From positions 1 to 64,000 of the forward strand of contig NZ_BFBP01000006.1 of NCBI RefSeq assembly GCF_003112695.1: a stretch of DNA of 64,000 bases. The letters are read 5' to 3'. Below the pieces are notes generated by a model. The model did no database searches and was not told the DNA's origin. It saw only the letters and a program-made list of their open reading frames with translations. Origin of the DNA: Azospira sp. I13. Lineage in GTDB: Bacteria; Pseudomonadota; Gammaproteobacteria; Burkholderiales; Rhodocyclaceae. This document shows positions 47,116 to 56,394 of the stretch, in pieces (the stretch's first letter is position 1; each line of letters opens with the position of its first letter). The translations under genes and the position numbers were made by a program.

Positions 47116-48372
47116 ATGGATATCAAGGAATACATGCAGAACCTGGGCCGCCGCGCCCGGGCCGCCTCACGCCAGATGGCCAAGGCCGACACCAATGCCA
47201 AGAACCGCGCCCTGCTGGCCATCGCCGCCGCCATCCGCCGCGACGAGGCCAAGCTCCTGGCTGCCAACGGTGAAGACCTGGCCGCCGCCCGGGCCGCCGG
47301 TCTGGAGCCGGCCATGGTGGATCGCCTGACCCTTTCCCCCAAGACCGTCGCCACCATGGCCGAAGGCCTGGAGCAGATCGCCTCCCTGCCGGACCCCATC
47401 GGTGAAATGACCGACCTGCGCTTCCGCCCCTCCGGCATCCAGGTGGGCCACATGCGGGTGCCCCTGGGCGTCATCGGCATCATCTACGAAGCCCGCCCCA
47501 ACGTCACGGTGGATGCGGCCGGCCTGTGCATCAAGTCCGGCAATGCCTCCATCCTGCGCGGCGGCTCCGAAGCCATTCGCTGCAATCAGGCCCTGGCAAC
47601 CCTGGTGAAGGAAGGTTTGCAGGCCGCCGGCCTGCCGGCCGACGCCGTGCAGGTGGTGGAAACCACCGACCGGGCCGCCGTAGGCGAGCTCATCACCATG
47701 CGCGAATTCGTGGACGTCATCGTGCCCCGCGGCGGCAAGGGCCTTATCGCCCGTCTGTTGGCCGAATCCCGGGTGCCCATGATCCAGCACCTGGACGGCA
47801 ACTGCCACGTATACCTGGACGACAGCGCCGATGCGACCAAGGCCATGGCGGTGGTGGAAAACTCCAAGACCCAGCGCTACGGCACCTGCAACACCGCCGA
47901 ATCCCTGCTGGTGGCGCGCTCCGTTGCCGCCACCCTGCTGCCGCCCATCGCCGCCATGCTCACCGCCAAGGGCGTGGAAATCCGCGGCTGTGCCGAAACC
48001 CGCGCCCTGGTGCCCAATGCCAAGGAAGCCACCGAGGCCGACTGGGGCGAGGAATACCTGGCGCCGATCATCGCCGTGAAGGTGGTGGCCGGGCTGGACG
48101 AGGCCATCGAGCACATCAACAAGTATTCCTCCAGCCACACCGAGGCCATCGTCACCGAGAACCACACCCACGCCATGCGCTTCCTGCGGGAAGTGGATTC
48201 GGCCTCGGTCATGGTGAACGCCTCCACCCGCTTCGCCGACGGCTTCGAATACGGCCTCGGCGCCGAGATCGGCATTTCCACGGACAAGATCCACGCCCGT
48301 GGCCCGGTGGGCCTGGAAGGCCTGACCAGCCAGAAATGGGTGGTCCTGGGCAACGGCCAGGTGCGCGGCTAA
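47116..48372 (+). CDS. proA: Gamma-glutamyl phosphate reductase
   Basis: The second enzyme of proline synthesis, reducing glutamyl-5-phosphate to the semialdehyde with NADPH. The 418 residues have the catalytic cysteine in [12 protein letters not shown] and the conserved [17 protein letters not shown]. The ATG at 47116 gives [11 protein letters not shown]. proB is not in the window. A short tandem repeat and a GC-rich hairpin follow the gene. Confidence 0.97.
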   Translation: MDIKEYMQNLGRRARAASRQMAKADTNAKNRALLAIAAAIRRDEAKLLAANGEDLAAARAAGLEPAMVDRLTLSPKTVATMAEGLEQIASLPDPIGEMTDLRFRPSGIQVGHMRVPLGVIGIIYEARPNVTVDAAGLCIKSGNASILRGGSEAIRCNQALATLVKEGLQAAGLPADAVQVVETTDRAAVGELITMREFVDVIVPRGGKGLIARLLAESRVPMIQHLDGNCHVYLDDSADATKAMAVVENSKTQRYGTCNTAESLLVARSVAATLLPPIAAMLTAKGVEIRGCAETRALVPNAKEATEADWGEEYLAPIIAVKVVAGLDEAIEHINKYSSSHTEAIVTENHTHAMRFLREVDSASVMVNASTRFADGFEYGLGAEIGISTDKIHARGPVGLEGLTSQKWVVLGNGQVRG

Positions 48373-48392
48373 GCGCCGGCCCGCCAGCCTGC

Positions 48393-48428
48393 GCCCCTAA
48401 AGCCCCTAAAGCCCCTAAAGCCCCTAAA
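48393..48428. repeat. Tandem repeat, 4 x GCCCCTAAA
   Basis: Four exact 9-bp copies of GCCCCTAAA lie head to tail, 20 nt after the proA stop. A related CCCCTAAAA occurs at 48470-48478. The 9-bp unit is intergenic, so copy number can vary freely. Confidence 0.9.
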
Positions 48429-48480
48429 CCCGCTACCCGCTTCAGTTTCAAGGCAGCACCGCAGCACCCCTAAAAGAATT

Positions 48481-48513
48481 GCCCCGGCGACGTGCGGACG
48501 GCGCCGGGGCTTT
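48481..48513 (+). terminator. Possible terminator of proA
   Basis: The stem GCCCCGGCG (48481-48489) pairs with CGCCGGGGC (48502-48510), followed by only TTT. The strong stem but short T tract make this a weak or moderate terminator. Confidence 0.5.
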
Positions 48514-48549
48514 AATAAAGTCCGCAAAAACCAAAGGAGACAGTACCCA

Positions 48550-49131
48550 ATGAACATGAAATTTTTCATGGCGGCCCTGGCCGCCCTCACGCTCTTCACC
48601 GGCAGCGCCCGGGCCACGGAAGTGGCCGGGGTGAAGTTTGAGGAGCGCCTGAAACTGGATCAGCAGGAACTGGCCCTCAACGGCGCCGGCCTGCGTTCCA
48701 AGGTCTTTTTCAAGGTCTATGCCGTGGGCCTCTACCTGCCGGCCAAGGCCGGTGAGGTGGAAGGCGTGCTGGCGGCCAAGGGCGCCAAGCGCCTGGCTAT
48801 CGTGCCCCTCATGGAACTGACCGCTCAGCAGTTCGTGGACGCCCTTTCCGGCGGCATCGCCAAGAACCACAGCGAAGCCGAAACGGCGGAGCTGAAGGAC
48901 CGCATCCAGACCTTCGAAGCCAATCTGCTGGGCCTGGGCAAGGCCGCCAAGGGCACGCCCATCACCCTGGACTGGATTCCCGAGCAGGGCACCCGTCTCA
49001 CCGTGGCCGGCCAGCCCCAGGGCAAGGTGATTCCCGGGGAGGATTTCTACAAGGCCCTGCTGCGCATCTGGCTGGGTAACAAGCCAGCCCAGGGCGATCT
49101 CAAGGACGCCCTGCTCGGCAAGGCCCAGTAA
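48550..49131 (+). CDS. Chalcone isomerase-like secreted protein
   Basis: A 193-residue protein with a signal peptide (about 1-22, ending ARA) and a chalcone-isomerase-like domain (about 25-175, with GAGLRSKVFFKVYAVGLYL and MELTAQQFVDAL). Bacterial members are not flavonoid enzymes; they bind lipids or fatty acids or have unknown roles. The AAAGGAGACAG site upstream of the ATG is strong. It is monocistronic between proA and ogt. Confidence 0.88.
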   Translation: MNMKFFMAALAALTLFTGSARATEVAGVKFEERLKLDQQELALNGAGLRSKVFFKVYAVGLYLPAKAGEVEGVLAAKGAKRLAIVPLMELTAQQFVDALSGGIAKNHSEAETAELKDRIQTFEANLLGLGKAAKGTPITLDWIPEQGTRLTVAGQPQGKVIPGEDFYKALLRIWLGNKPAQGDLKDALLGKAQ

Positions 49132-49187
49132 GCTTCTTCAACGGGGGTGGCCGGTAGGCCGCCCCCTTCTTCATTCTCCCGATCCTC

Positions 49188-49676
49188 ATGACCAAGACCG
49201 CCGCCCAGCCTGCCTTCCAGGCCATCACCCTGGCCCCGGGCTTCGCCCTCGGCATCCGCTGCGACGGCGACGAGATCATCGAGATCGTCTATCTGCCCCC
49301 CGGCCCGGCCCAGGCGCCGACAACTCCCCTCGCCGCCGAGGCGGTGCGCCAGATTCAGGCCTACCTGGCCGACCCGGGCTTTGTCTTCGGCCTGCCCCTG
49401 CGCCCCTCCGGCACCTTGTTCCAGCGCCGGGTGTGGCAGCAGATCAGCGCCATTCCCCGGGGCCAGGTGCTGCGCTACGGCGACGTGGCCAAGGCGCTGC
49501 ACAGTGGCCCCCGGGCGGTGGGCGGTGCCTGCGGCGCCAACCCCTTTCCCCTGGTGGTGCCCTGCCATCGCGTCGTTTCCGCCAGCGGCCTGGGCGGTTT
49601 CGGCCGCAACGGCGGCGATTTTCTGCTCGACATCAAACGCTGGCTGCTGCGCCATGAAGGCTGCACGCCCTGCTGA
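49188..49676 (+). CDS. ogt: Methylated-DNA-protein cysteine methyltransferase (Ogt/MGMT)
   Basis: A suicide repair protein that removes O6-alkyl groups from guanine. The 162 residues have the acceptor cysteine C126 in the PCHR motif (VVPCHRVV) and the DNA-binding helix with RGQVLRYGDVA. No Ada N-terminal domain is present. It precedes xerD by 12 nt. Confidence 0.95.
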   Translation: MTKTAAQPAFQAITLAPGFALGIRCDGDEIIEIVYLPPGPAQAPTTPLAAEAVRQIQAYLADPGFVFGLPLRPSGTLFQRRVWQQISAIPRGQVLRYGDVAKALHSGPRAVGGACGANPFPLVVPCHRVVSASGLGGFGRNGGDFLLDIKRWLLRHEGCTPC

Positions 49677-49688
49677 GGGCCCCGCGCC

Positions 49689-50606
49689 ATGAGCGATACC
49701 CCGTCCCTGGAGTTCGCCAGCCAGAGCGAGATCGACGCTTTCTGCGACGCCCTGTGGCTGGAAGACGGGCTCTCCCCCAATTCCCTCGCCGCCTACCGCA
49801 GCGACCTGCAACGCTACGCCCTGTGGCTGCAACAGCAGGGCCGGCCGCCCCTGGCCCAGGCCGACACGGCGGACCTGACCGCCTTCCTGGCCAGCGTCGC
49901 GCCCCAGATGAAATCCAGCTCCCAGGCGCGCTACCTCTCCTCCCTGCGCCGCTTCTACCGCCGCCTGCTGGCCCAGGGGCGCCGCCAGAGCGACCCCACC
50001 TTGCAGACGGCCATGCCGGTGAAAGCTTCCCGCCTGCCCAAGGTGATGAGCGAAGCCCAGGTGGAAGCCCTGCTGGCGGCGCCGGAGGTGGAAACGCCCC
50101 TCGGCCAGCGGGACCGGGCCATGCTGGAAACCCTCTACGCCACCGGCCTGCGGGTCAGCGAGCTGGTCAATCTCAAGCTCCACGAAATCAGCTTCGACAT
50201 GGGGGTGGCCCGGGTTTTCGGCAAGGGCAGCAAGGAGCGCCTGGTGCCCCTCGGCGAAGTAGCCCTGGACTGGCTACAAACCTACCTGGGGGATGGCCGC
50301 CAGACGCTGCTGGCCGGGCGCCAGAGCGACTTCTGCTTCATCACCGCCCGGGGTACGGCCATGACCCGGCAGATGTTCTGGACCCTGGTGAAGAAGTACG
50401 CCCTCATCGCCGGCATGGACCCGGCCCGCCTCTCCCCCCACGTGCTGCGCCACGCCTTTGCCACCCACCTGCTCAACCACGGTGCCGACCTGCGGGTGGT
50501 GCAGCTCCTGCTTGGCCACGCCGATATTTCCACCACCCAGATCTACACCCACGTGGCCCGGGAACGGCTGAAGGAACTGCACGCCGTGCACCACCCGCGG
50601 GGGTAG
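49689..50606 (+). CDS. xerD: Site-specific tyrosine recombinase XerD
   Basis: One half of the XerCD recombinase that resolves chromosome dimers at dif. The 305-residue protein has the SAM-like N-terminal domain (about 10-95). Its catalytic residues are R in YATGLRVSELV, K in GKGSKERLVPL, HxxR in HVLRHAFATHL, H in LLGHADIS and the nucleophile Y in QIYTHV. The length and the downstream end fit XerD rather than a phage integrase. xerC and dif are outside the window. Confidence 0.93.
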   Translation: MSDTPSLEFASQSEIDAFCDALWLEDGLSPNSLAAYRSDLQRYALWLQQQGRPPLAQADTADLTAFLASVAPQMKSSSQARYLSSLRRFYRRLLAQGRRQSDPTLQTAMPVKASRLPKVMSEAQVEALLAAPEVETPLGQRDRAMLETLYATGLRVSELVNLKLHEISFDMGVARVFGKGSKERLVPLGEVALDWLQTYLGDGRQTLLAGRQSDFCFITARGTAMTRQMFWTLVKKYALIAGMDPARLSPHVLRHAFATHLLNHGADLRVVQLLLGHADISTTQIYTHVARERLKELHAVHHPRG

Positions 50607-50681
50607 CCCGGACTCGCGCCGCCGCCCGCTGGCGGGCGTAGAATGAAGCCATTCCTCCACAAGACACCTTCGAGGTGCATC

Positions 50682-51188
50682 ATGAGCCGCCAACACGAAT
50701 TCGACGCCAGCCACGCCCCGGAAACCCAGGCCACCCGCTTCCTGCGCCAGCACCGTATCGCCCACTCCAACCACCTCTACGCATACGAGGAACACGGCGG
50801 CACCAAGGTGTCGGCCCGGGAACTGAATGTGGACGAACACGCCGTGGTGAAGACCCTGATCATGGAAGACGAGCAGGCCAAGCCGCTCATTGTCCTGATG
50901 CACGGCGACTGCAAGGTATCCACCAAGGAACTGGCCCGCCAGATCGGCTGCAAGAAGGTAGAGCCCTGCAAGCCGGAAGTGGCCAACCGCCACACCGGCT
51001 TCCTGGTAGGCGGCACCAGCCCCTTCGGCACCAAGAAGACGATGCCCGTGTATGTGGAAAAGTCCATCCTGGACCTGCCCCTCATCTACATCAACGGCGG
51101 CCGCCGGGGCTATCTGGTTGGCATCCACCCCCACGACCTGCTGGCCGTACTGCAACCCAAGGTGGTGGAAGCGGCGCTGAAGGACTAA
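50682..51188 (+). CDS. ybaK: Cys-tRNA(Pro)/Cys-tRNA(Cys) deacylase YbaK
   Basis: A 168-residue free-standing editing protein that hydrolyses Cys-tRNA-Pro formed by ProS. The core TLIMEDEQAKPLIVLMHGD, the catalytic-lysine area STKELARQIG and the GGTSPFGTKK loop match YbaK. The ATG at 50682 is preceded by GAGGTG; an ATG at 50643 would add 13 residues. proS is 40 kb away. Confidence 0.92.
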   Translation: MSRQHEFDASHAPETQATRFLRQHRIAHSNHLYAYEEHGGTKVSARELNVDEHAVVKTLIMEDEQAKPLIVLMHGDCKVSTKELARQIGCKKVEPCKPEVANRHTGFLVGGTSPFGTKKTMPVYVEKSILDLPLIYINGGRRGYLVGIHPHDLLAVLQPKVVEAALKD

Positions 51189-51198
51189 GCGCCCGGGC

Positions 51199-51226
51199 CG
51201 TCGGCTAGCGCTACCGCTAGCCGACG
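51199..51226. terminator. Stem-loop between convergent genes
   Basis: A perfect 12-bp inverted repeat (CGTCGGCTAGCG with CGCTAGCCGACG, 4-base loop) lies between the stops of ybaK and the leftward protein. There is no T tract on either side, so it may slow or stop transcription only weakly. Confidence 0.5.
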
Positions 51227-51245
51227 AACGTTCGCCGGCCGCCAG

Positions 51246-51884
51246 TCACTGGGCGGGGCCGGCCGGGGCTGCGCGGGAAGGGAGAACACCCTCGGCGCCA
51301 TTGGGCATTGCCACCTTCCCTGCATCGGCTGCCGCCCTGGCTGCGGCCTCGGTGAAGCGCAGGAATTCTGCTGCCAGTGGGCTGTTCGGCGCCGCCTGGG
51401 CCAGCGTTTCGAGCACCTGCGGCACCCACTTGGGGCGCCCCGCCTCCGGCAGTTGGCCCAGCTCCAGCACGACGCACTGAGCCCCTTCACCCAGCACATC
51501 GCCGTTGAACAGGGTGCGGCGATGGGTGGCGACGCGGAACATGGCCTCGGGCGGGCGGCCTTCGCAATCCTTGCGGTTGATGATCAGCGCGTAGGCGGCA
51601 ATCTTGCCCGGCTGGGGCGGGGTGACGCTATCCATGCCGAAGGTGGTGACGCGCTCTTCCCAGCGTTGCTCGTAGGGCGCGACGATGCCGCTGTAGCGGC
51701 AACGCTCCTCCTCCGTTTTGGGGCGCACGCGAATCGTCACGTAGGCGGCCGAACTCATTTCCAGCGGCGCCACCTGGCCCAGCTGCTGCGGCAGGCTGAC
51801 ATCGGCCAGGGCGAACAGGGTGATACCCAGGGCCTTGCCGGCCACCGTGCCGGCATTGAACAAGAGATTCAGCAGGTCAAACAT
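51246..51884 (-). CDS. Uncharacterised protein, paralogue of the protein at 26698-27249
   Basis: Function unknown. The 212-residue protein has a hydrophobic N-terminal segment (about 8-27) that could be a membrane anchor. A body of about 130 residues is shared with the 26698 protein (CRYSG, PPQPGKI, YALIINRKDC, EAMF, RPKWVPQ), and an Ala/Pro-rich tail of about 35 residues follows. Both conserved cysteines are kept (about C62 and C106). Unlike its paralogue it has the high GC of the chromosome. It is convergent with ybaK and followed upstream by 214 nt without a gene. Confidence 0.7.
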   Translation of the reverse strand: MFDLLNLLFNAGTVAGKALGITLFALADVSLPQQLGQVAPLEMSSAAYVTIRVRPKTEEERCRYSGIVAPYEQRWEERVTTFGMDSVTPPQPGKIAAYALIINRKDCEGRPPEAMFRVATHRRTLFNGDVLGEGAQCVVLELGQLPEAGRPKWVPQVLETLAQAAPNSPLAAEFLRFTEAAARAAADAGKVAMPNGAEGVLPSRAAPAGPAQ

Positions 51885-52098
51885 GCTTGCCCCTGGATGG
51901 GAGTGATTTCATGGGAATTTGAACTGGCAGCCAGCGCCGAAAATTTGACCACAGGCTGGGAAGGCAATAGGGACGCCGACCTTCCTCATGCCACCCCGGA
52001 ACACAAGGCCTGGCGCGGCGCTGCGGAGAGGCCCCCGCCCCTTCTAGGTTTCCGGCCCGTTTGTGAAGCAGGGAATGGGGAATGGCCCGGGAAGGGCC

Positions 52099-52452
52099 TC
52101 AGGCGCTGCGTTCGATGATGACGCCGACCCGCCGCACGCCGGGCATCATCCCCAGCTTGGCGACGGAAACCCGCACCCAGCTGCAGCGAAACTCTTCCAG
52201 CACCAGGGTGGACACGTGCTCCGCCAGCTTTTCCAGCAGGCCGAACTGGGTGGTGGAAAGGTCCTGGCGCAGGCGGTCCACCACCTTGGCGTAGTCGATG
52301 GTGTCGCGGATGTCGTCGCTGGCCCCGGCGCTGGCCGTGGAGGAAACGCCCATCTGCAGGGACAGCTCGACGGTCTGGGGCATGATCTGCTCCCGCGGGT
52401 AGATGCCGATGCGGGTCTGCACGCGGAAGTCGTCGATAAAAATGATGTCCAT
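52099..52452 (-). CDS. folB: Dihydroneopterin aldolase FolB
   Basis: The folate-pathway aldolase that forms 6-hydroxymethyl-dihydropterin. The 117 residues carry the FolB core, including IGIYPREQIMPQTVELSLQM, DYAKVVDRLR and the catalytic lysine in VAKLGMMPG. It is divergent from plsY (85 nt), as in many proteobacteria. Confidence 0.95.
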   Translation of the reverse strand: MDIIFIDDFRVQTRIGIYPREQIMPQTVELSLQMGVSSTASAGASDDIRDTIDYAKVVDRLRQDLSTTQFGLLEKLAEHVSTLVLEEFRCSWVRVSVAKLGMMPGVRRVGVIIERSA

Positions 52453-52537
52453 GGGATTTTTCGGCTGCTGCCGGGCCTTGCGGGTAAAATGCTGGCCCGC
52501 ATTGTACCTCTATCGCCCCCAACCCTGACCGGCTCCC

Positions 52538-53194
52538 ATGACCTCCACCCAAACCCTGCCCCTGGCCCTGATCGCCGCCTACCTGCTGGGCTCCGTGCCC
52601 TTTGCCGTCATCGTCAGCCGCGGTTTCGGCCTGGCCGACCCCCGCTCCTACGGCTCCGGCAACCCGGGGGCCACCAATGTGCTGCGCAGCGGTAACAAAC
52701 TGGCGGCCCTGCTGACCCTGCTCGGCGACGCCGCCAAGGGCGCCCTGGCCGTCATCCTGGCCCGGCTCTTCCTCGATGGCCAGGCGGTGGAGCCTTCCGC
52801 CGAGCGCCTGCTGCTGGGCGGTGTGGCCCTGGCCGTGTTCTTCGGCCATCTTTTCCCGGTATTCCTGAAATTCAAGGGCGGCAAGGGCGTTGCCACCGCC
52901 GCCGGCGTGCTGCTGGCCCTGGACCCGCTGCTGGGCCTGGCCACCCTGGGCCTGTGGCTGGGCACCGCCGCCCTCTCCCGCTATTCCTCCCTCGCCGCCC
53001 TGGTGGCCGCCAGCGGCGCCCCCCTGGTGGCGGGCATGTTGTGGGGTTTCAACCTGCTGGTGGCCGCCGTGGCCATCATGGCCATGGCCCTGGTGGCCAA
53101 GCACTGGGCCAACATCCAGCGCCTGCTGGCCGGCCAGGAGTCGAAGATCGGCGGCAAGAAGAAGGCGAGCACCAAGGCCCCGAAGGGCCATTAG
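52538..53194 (+). CDS. plsY: Glycerol-3-phosphate acyltransferase PlsY
   Basis: The acyl-phosphate-dependent enzyme that starts phospholipid synthesis. The 218 residues have about five helices and the three conserved motifs: [23 protein letters not shown] and [12 protein letters not shown]. Its basic C-terminal tail (about 195-218) is slightly longer than usual. A terminator hairpin follows. Confidence 0.96.
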   Translation: MTSTQTLPLALIAAYLLGSVPFAVIVSRGFGLADPRSYGSGNPGATNVLRSGNKLAALLTLLGDAAKGALAVILARLFLDGQAVEPSAERLLLGGVALAVFFGHLFPVFLKFKGGKGVATAAGVLLALDPLLGLATLGLWLGTAALSRYSSLAALVAASGAPLVAGMLWGFNLLVAAVAIMAMALVAKHWANIQRLLAGQESKIGGKKKASTKAPKGH

Positions 53195-53242
53195 TCGCTC
53201 CCAGGGGCATTGACCCATGCCCCTGTCGGCCAGTCACTCCCG

Positions 53243-53276
53243 ACCCGCCCGGCTTGTTCCTCCTGGGCGGGTTTTG
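53243..53276 (+). terminator. Terminator of plsY
   Basis: The stem ACCCGCCC (53243-53250) pairs with GGGCGGGT (53265-53272), followed by TTTT. A second stem CAGGGGCAT / ATGCCCCTG (53202-53225) lies just upstream, 7 nt after the plsY stop. Confidence 0.7.
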
Positions 53277-53350
53277 AAAAGACGCTTGCTCCGCCATTGC
53301 GTGGCAGCCACAAGCCCTGGTGGTGGCGCTCCATTGCCGCCCTGGCAGGC

Positions 53351-53683
53351 TTATCCCCCCGCCAACGCCTTTTCCAGACGCCGGGCAAAAACCGTCATTT
53401 CCTTGGCGGCCTGCACGTCGCCCCGGACTTCTGCCGCCGCGATGCCGCTGCGGTAGGCGGCCAGGGCTTCCTCCGTCCGCCCCGCTTCCGCCAGGGCCTT
53501 GCCCAGCAGTTTCCAGGCCGCAGAGTAGTGGGGATCCTTCTCCACCGCCTGCCGCAGGCGCTCCGCCGCCTTTTCCCATTCGCCGGCCTTGAGCCATTCG
53601 TTGCCCAGGGAATAGCGCAGCAGGGCACCGTCCCGCGGGCCGTCCAGCAGCTTTTCCAGATTGGCGATGATCGCTGTCGTCAT
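53351..53683 (-). CDS. Short TPR protein
   Basis: A 110-residue protein with two to three tetratricopeptide-like helix pairs (about 20-90, including the [21 protein letters not shown] type of repeat). It likely acts as a protein-binding scaffold. Its partner is unknown. It is divergent from ridA (44 nt) and convergent with plsY. Confidence 0.75.
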   Translation of the reverse strand: MTTAIIANLEKLLDGPRDGALLRYSLGNEWLKAGEWEKAAERLRQAVEKDPHYSAAWKLLGKALAEAGRTEEALAAYRSGIAAAEVRGDVQAAKEMTVFARRLEKALAGG

Positions 53684-53727
53684 TTACCATTTCCTTTTTT
53701 GAAGGCTTCATTCTAAAGGACAGCAAA

Positions 53728-54108
53728 ATGGCCAAAACGATCATCGCCACCGACAAGGCTCCCGCCGCCATCGGCACCTACTCCCAGGCTGTGAAGGCCG
53801 GCGACACCGTGTACCTGTCCGGCCAGATCGGCCTGGACCCGGCCACCATGCAGCTGGTGGACGGCATCGACGCCCAGATCGTGCGCGTCTTCGACAACCT
53901 CAAGGCCGTCGCTGAAGCCGCCGGCGGCTCCCTGGCCGACACCGTCAAGCTCAATGTGTATCTCACCGACCTGGGCAATTTCGCCAAGGTGAACGAGGTC
54001 ATGGCCCAGTACTTCAGCCAGCCTTACCCCGCCCGGGCCGCCGTGGGCGTCGCCTCCCTGCCCCGGGGCGCCCAGGTGGAAGCCGACGCCGTGCTGGTGC
54101 TCGGCTAA
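53728..54108 (+). CDS. ridA: RidA family reactive intermediate deaminase
   Basis: Hydrolyses reactive enamine/imine intermediates released by PLP enzymes. The 126-residue length and the motifs [35 protein letters not shown] and [14 protein letters not shown] with the substrate-binding arginine are those of RidA. AAGGAC precedes the ATG. It is followed by recG after 15 nt. Confidence 0.95.
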   Translation: MAKTIIATDKAPAAIGTYSQAVKAGDTVYLSGQIGLDPATMQLVDGIDAQIVRVFDNLKAVAEAAGGSLADTVKLNVYLTDLGNFAKVNEVMAQYFSQPYPARAAVGVASLPRGAQVEADAVLVLG

Positions 54109-54123
54109 CGCCGGTCCCTGACC

Positions 54124-56223
54124 TTGGCGGAGAAAAAGGCCGGGCCGGCCAAGGCCGCCAAGGCCACCAAGTCCGAGAGCAAGAGCAAGTCCCAGAGTGC
54201 CCTGCAACAGAAGCTGGGCAAGCTGGGGCTGCGTTCGCGCAACGACCTGATCCTGCACTTTCCCCTGCGCTACGAGGACGAGACCTCGGTGGTCACCATC
54301 GCCGAGGCTCCTTGGGACGGGCCGGTGCAGGTGGAGGTGCGGGTCACCGACGTCTCCATCCAGTTCCGCCCCCGGCGCCAGCTGGTGGCCCGCTGCGAGG
54401 ATGATTCGGGGGAGCTGTGGCTGCGCTTCCTCAACTTCTACGGCAGCCAGGCGAAGCAGCTGGAAACGGCCCGGGATGAAGGGCGGAAACTGCGGGTCTT
54501 CGGTGAAATCCGGGGCGGTTTCTTCGGCAGCGAGATGGTTCATCCCCGCTACAAGTCCCTGGCACCGGAAGGCACTGGCACCAGCCTGCCCCAGTCCCTC
54601 ACCCCGGTTTATCCCACCACGGCAGGCTTGGCCCAATCCGCCCTCAGGAAAATCATCGGCAAGGCCCTGGCCGAAAGCGACCTGGCCGAAACCCTGGATG
54701 CCTCCCTGCTGCAGGAACTGGACCTGGCGCCCTTCGCCGCCAGCGCCCGCCTGCTGCACGCGCCGCCCCCGGGCACCGATGAGTTTTCCCTGCAAAGCCG
54801 CCGCCACCCGGCCTGGCGGCGCATCAAATTCGATGAGTTGCTGGCCCAGCAGCTTTCCCTGCGTCGCGCCTATCTGGCCCGGCGGGAACAGGGGGCGCCG
54901 CGCCTCAAAGCCTCCGGCGACCTGGCCCAACGCCTGCTGCAACAACTTTCCTTCCAGCTCACCGGCGCCCAGCAGCGGGTATGGCAGGAGATTGCCCGGG
55001 ACCTGGGCGAGGCCCATCCCATGCAGCGCCTGTTGCAGGGGGACGTGGGCAGCGGCAAGACCATCGTCGCTGCCCTGGCCGCTTGTCAGGCCATCGAGTG
55101 CGGCTGGCAGGCGGCCTTCATGGCACCGACGGAAATCCTTGCCGAGCAGCACTACAAGAAGCTTTCGGCCTGGCTGGAGCCCTTGGGGGTTTCCGTGGCC
55201 TGGCTCTCCGGCAGCCTCAAGTCGGCGAAGAAGAAGGCCGCCCAGGCCGAAGCTGCCGCCGGGGCCCAGCTGGTGGTAGGGACCCATGCCCTGATCCAGG
55301 AAGATGTGGATTTTCTACGCCTGGGCCTGGCCATCGTGGACGAGCAGCACCGCTTCGGCGTGGCCCAGCGCCTGGAACTGCGCAAGAAGGGCAAAGCCGG
55401 CATCCCGCACCAGTTGATGATGTCTGCTACGCCCATTCCCCGCACCCTGGCCATGAGCTACTACGCCGACCTGGATGTCTCGGTGATCGATGAACTGCCG
55501 CCGGGGCGTACCCCCATCCGCACCAAGCTGGTCTCTGATGCACGCCGCGACGAGGTGGTCGGGGCAGTGCGCCACGCCGTGGAAAGCGGGCGCCAGGCTT
55601 ACTGGGTCTGTCCCCTCATCGAGGAGAGTGAGAAGCTGGACCTGCAGGCCGCCATCGACACCCACGCCATCCTGGCCGAGGAGCTGGAAGGACTGTCGGT
55701 AGGCCTGGTGCATGGACGCCTCAAGCCCGACGAGAAGGCCGCCACCATGGCCGCCTTCGCCGCCGGGGAGATTCACGTGCTGGTGGCCACCACGGTGATC
55801 GAAGTGGGGGTGGATGTGCCCAACGCCAGCCTCATGGTCATCGAGCACGCCGAGCGCTTCGGCCTGGCCCAGCTGCACCAGCTGCGCGGCCGTGTCGGGC
55901 GGGGTGCCCACGAATCGGCCTGCGTCCTGCTCTATGCCACGCCCCTCTCCCAGACCGGGCGGGCCCGGCTGAAGATCATCTACGAGAACACCGACGGCTT
56001 TGAAATTGCCCGCCAGGACCTGCAACTGCGGGGCCCGGGGGAATTCGTTGGCGCCCGCCAGAGCGGAGTGCCCCTGCTGCGCTATGCCGATCTGGAAATG
56101 GACGGGGAACTGGTGGACCTGGCCCGGGACCAGGCCGAACGCCTACTGCGGGAGCGGCCAGCGGAGGCGGAACGACACCTGCAACGCTGGCTGGGCAGCA
56201 AGGAAGAACTGCTGAAAGCCTGA
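54124..56223 (+). CDS. recG: ATP-dependent DNA helicase RecG
   Basis: Remodels stalled replication forks and branched DNA. The 699-residue protein has an OB wedge domain (about 40-170), Walker A GDVGSGKTIVA, the DEQH box in VDEQHRFG, and HGRLKPDEK and QLRGRVGRG in the C-terminal helicase lobe. A Lys-rich N-terminal extension (1-30) starts at a TTG that lies 15 nt after ridA. Confidence 0.96.
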   Translation: MAEKKAGPAKAAKATKSESKSKSQSALQQKLGKLGLRSRNDLILHFPLRYEDETSVVTIAEAPWDGPVQVEVRVTDVSIQFRPRRQLVARCEDDSGELWLRFLNFYGSQAKQLETARDEGRKLRVFGEIRGGFFGSEMVHPRYKSLAPEGTGTSLPQSLTPVYPTTAGLAQSALRKIIGKALAESDLAETLDASLLQELDLAPFAASARLLHAPPPGTDEFSLQSRRHPAWRRIKFDELLAQQLSLRRAYLARREQGAPRLKASGDLAQRLLQQLSFQLTGAQQRVWQEIARDLGEAHPMQRLLQGDVGSGKTIVAALAACQAIECGWQAAFMAPTEILAEQHYKKLSAWLEPLGVSVAWLSGSLKSAKKKAAQAEAAAGAQLVVGTHALIQEDVDFLRLGLAIVDEQHRFGVAQRLELRKKGKAGIPHQLMMSATPIPRTLAMSYYADLDVSVIDELPPGRTPIRTKLVSDARRDEVVGAVRHAVESGRQAYWVCPLIEESEKLDLQAAIDTHAILAEELEGLSVGLVHGRLKPDEKAATMAAFAAGEIHVLVATTVIEVGVDVPNASLMVIEHAERFGLAQLHQLRGRVGRGAHESACVLLYATPLSQTGRARLKIIYENTDGFEIARQDLQLRGPGEFVGARQSGVPLLRYADLEMDGELVDLARDQAERLLRERPAEAERHLQRWLGSKEELLKA

Positions 56224-56394
56224 GACCGCCTGCGAGAAAGGGCCGACGGGGCTGGCAGAGGACAAAAAACAGGGATAGGCAAAACAACACGCGGCAACCG
56301 CGCCGAGATGGGCGGATGGGTGCACTACTGCAGGAAAAGCGGAGAAAAACAGGCCGCCGCCGGCGGGAAAGGCCGGCGGGGTGGAGTCAGTGCC

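Noticed and set aside
49689-50606. Mobile-element integrase interpretation of the tyrosine recombinase
   Set aside because: Its length, its housekeeping neighbours and the absence of a nearby attachment site fit XerD rather than a phage or island integrase.
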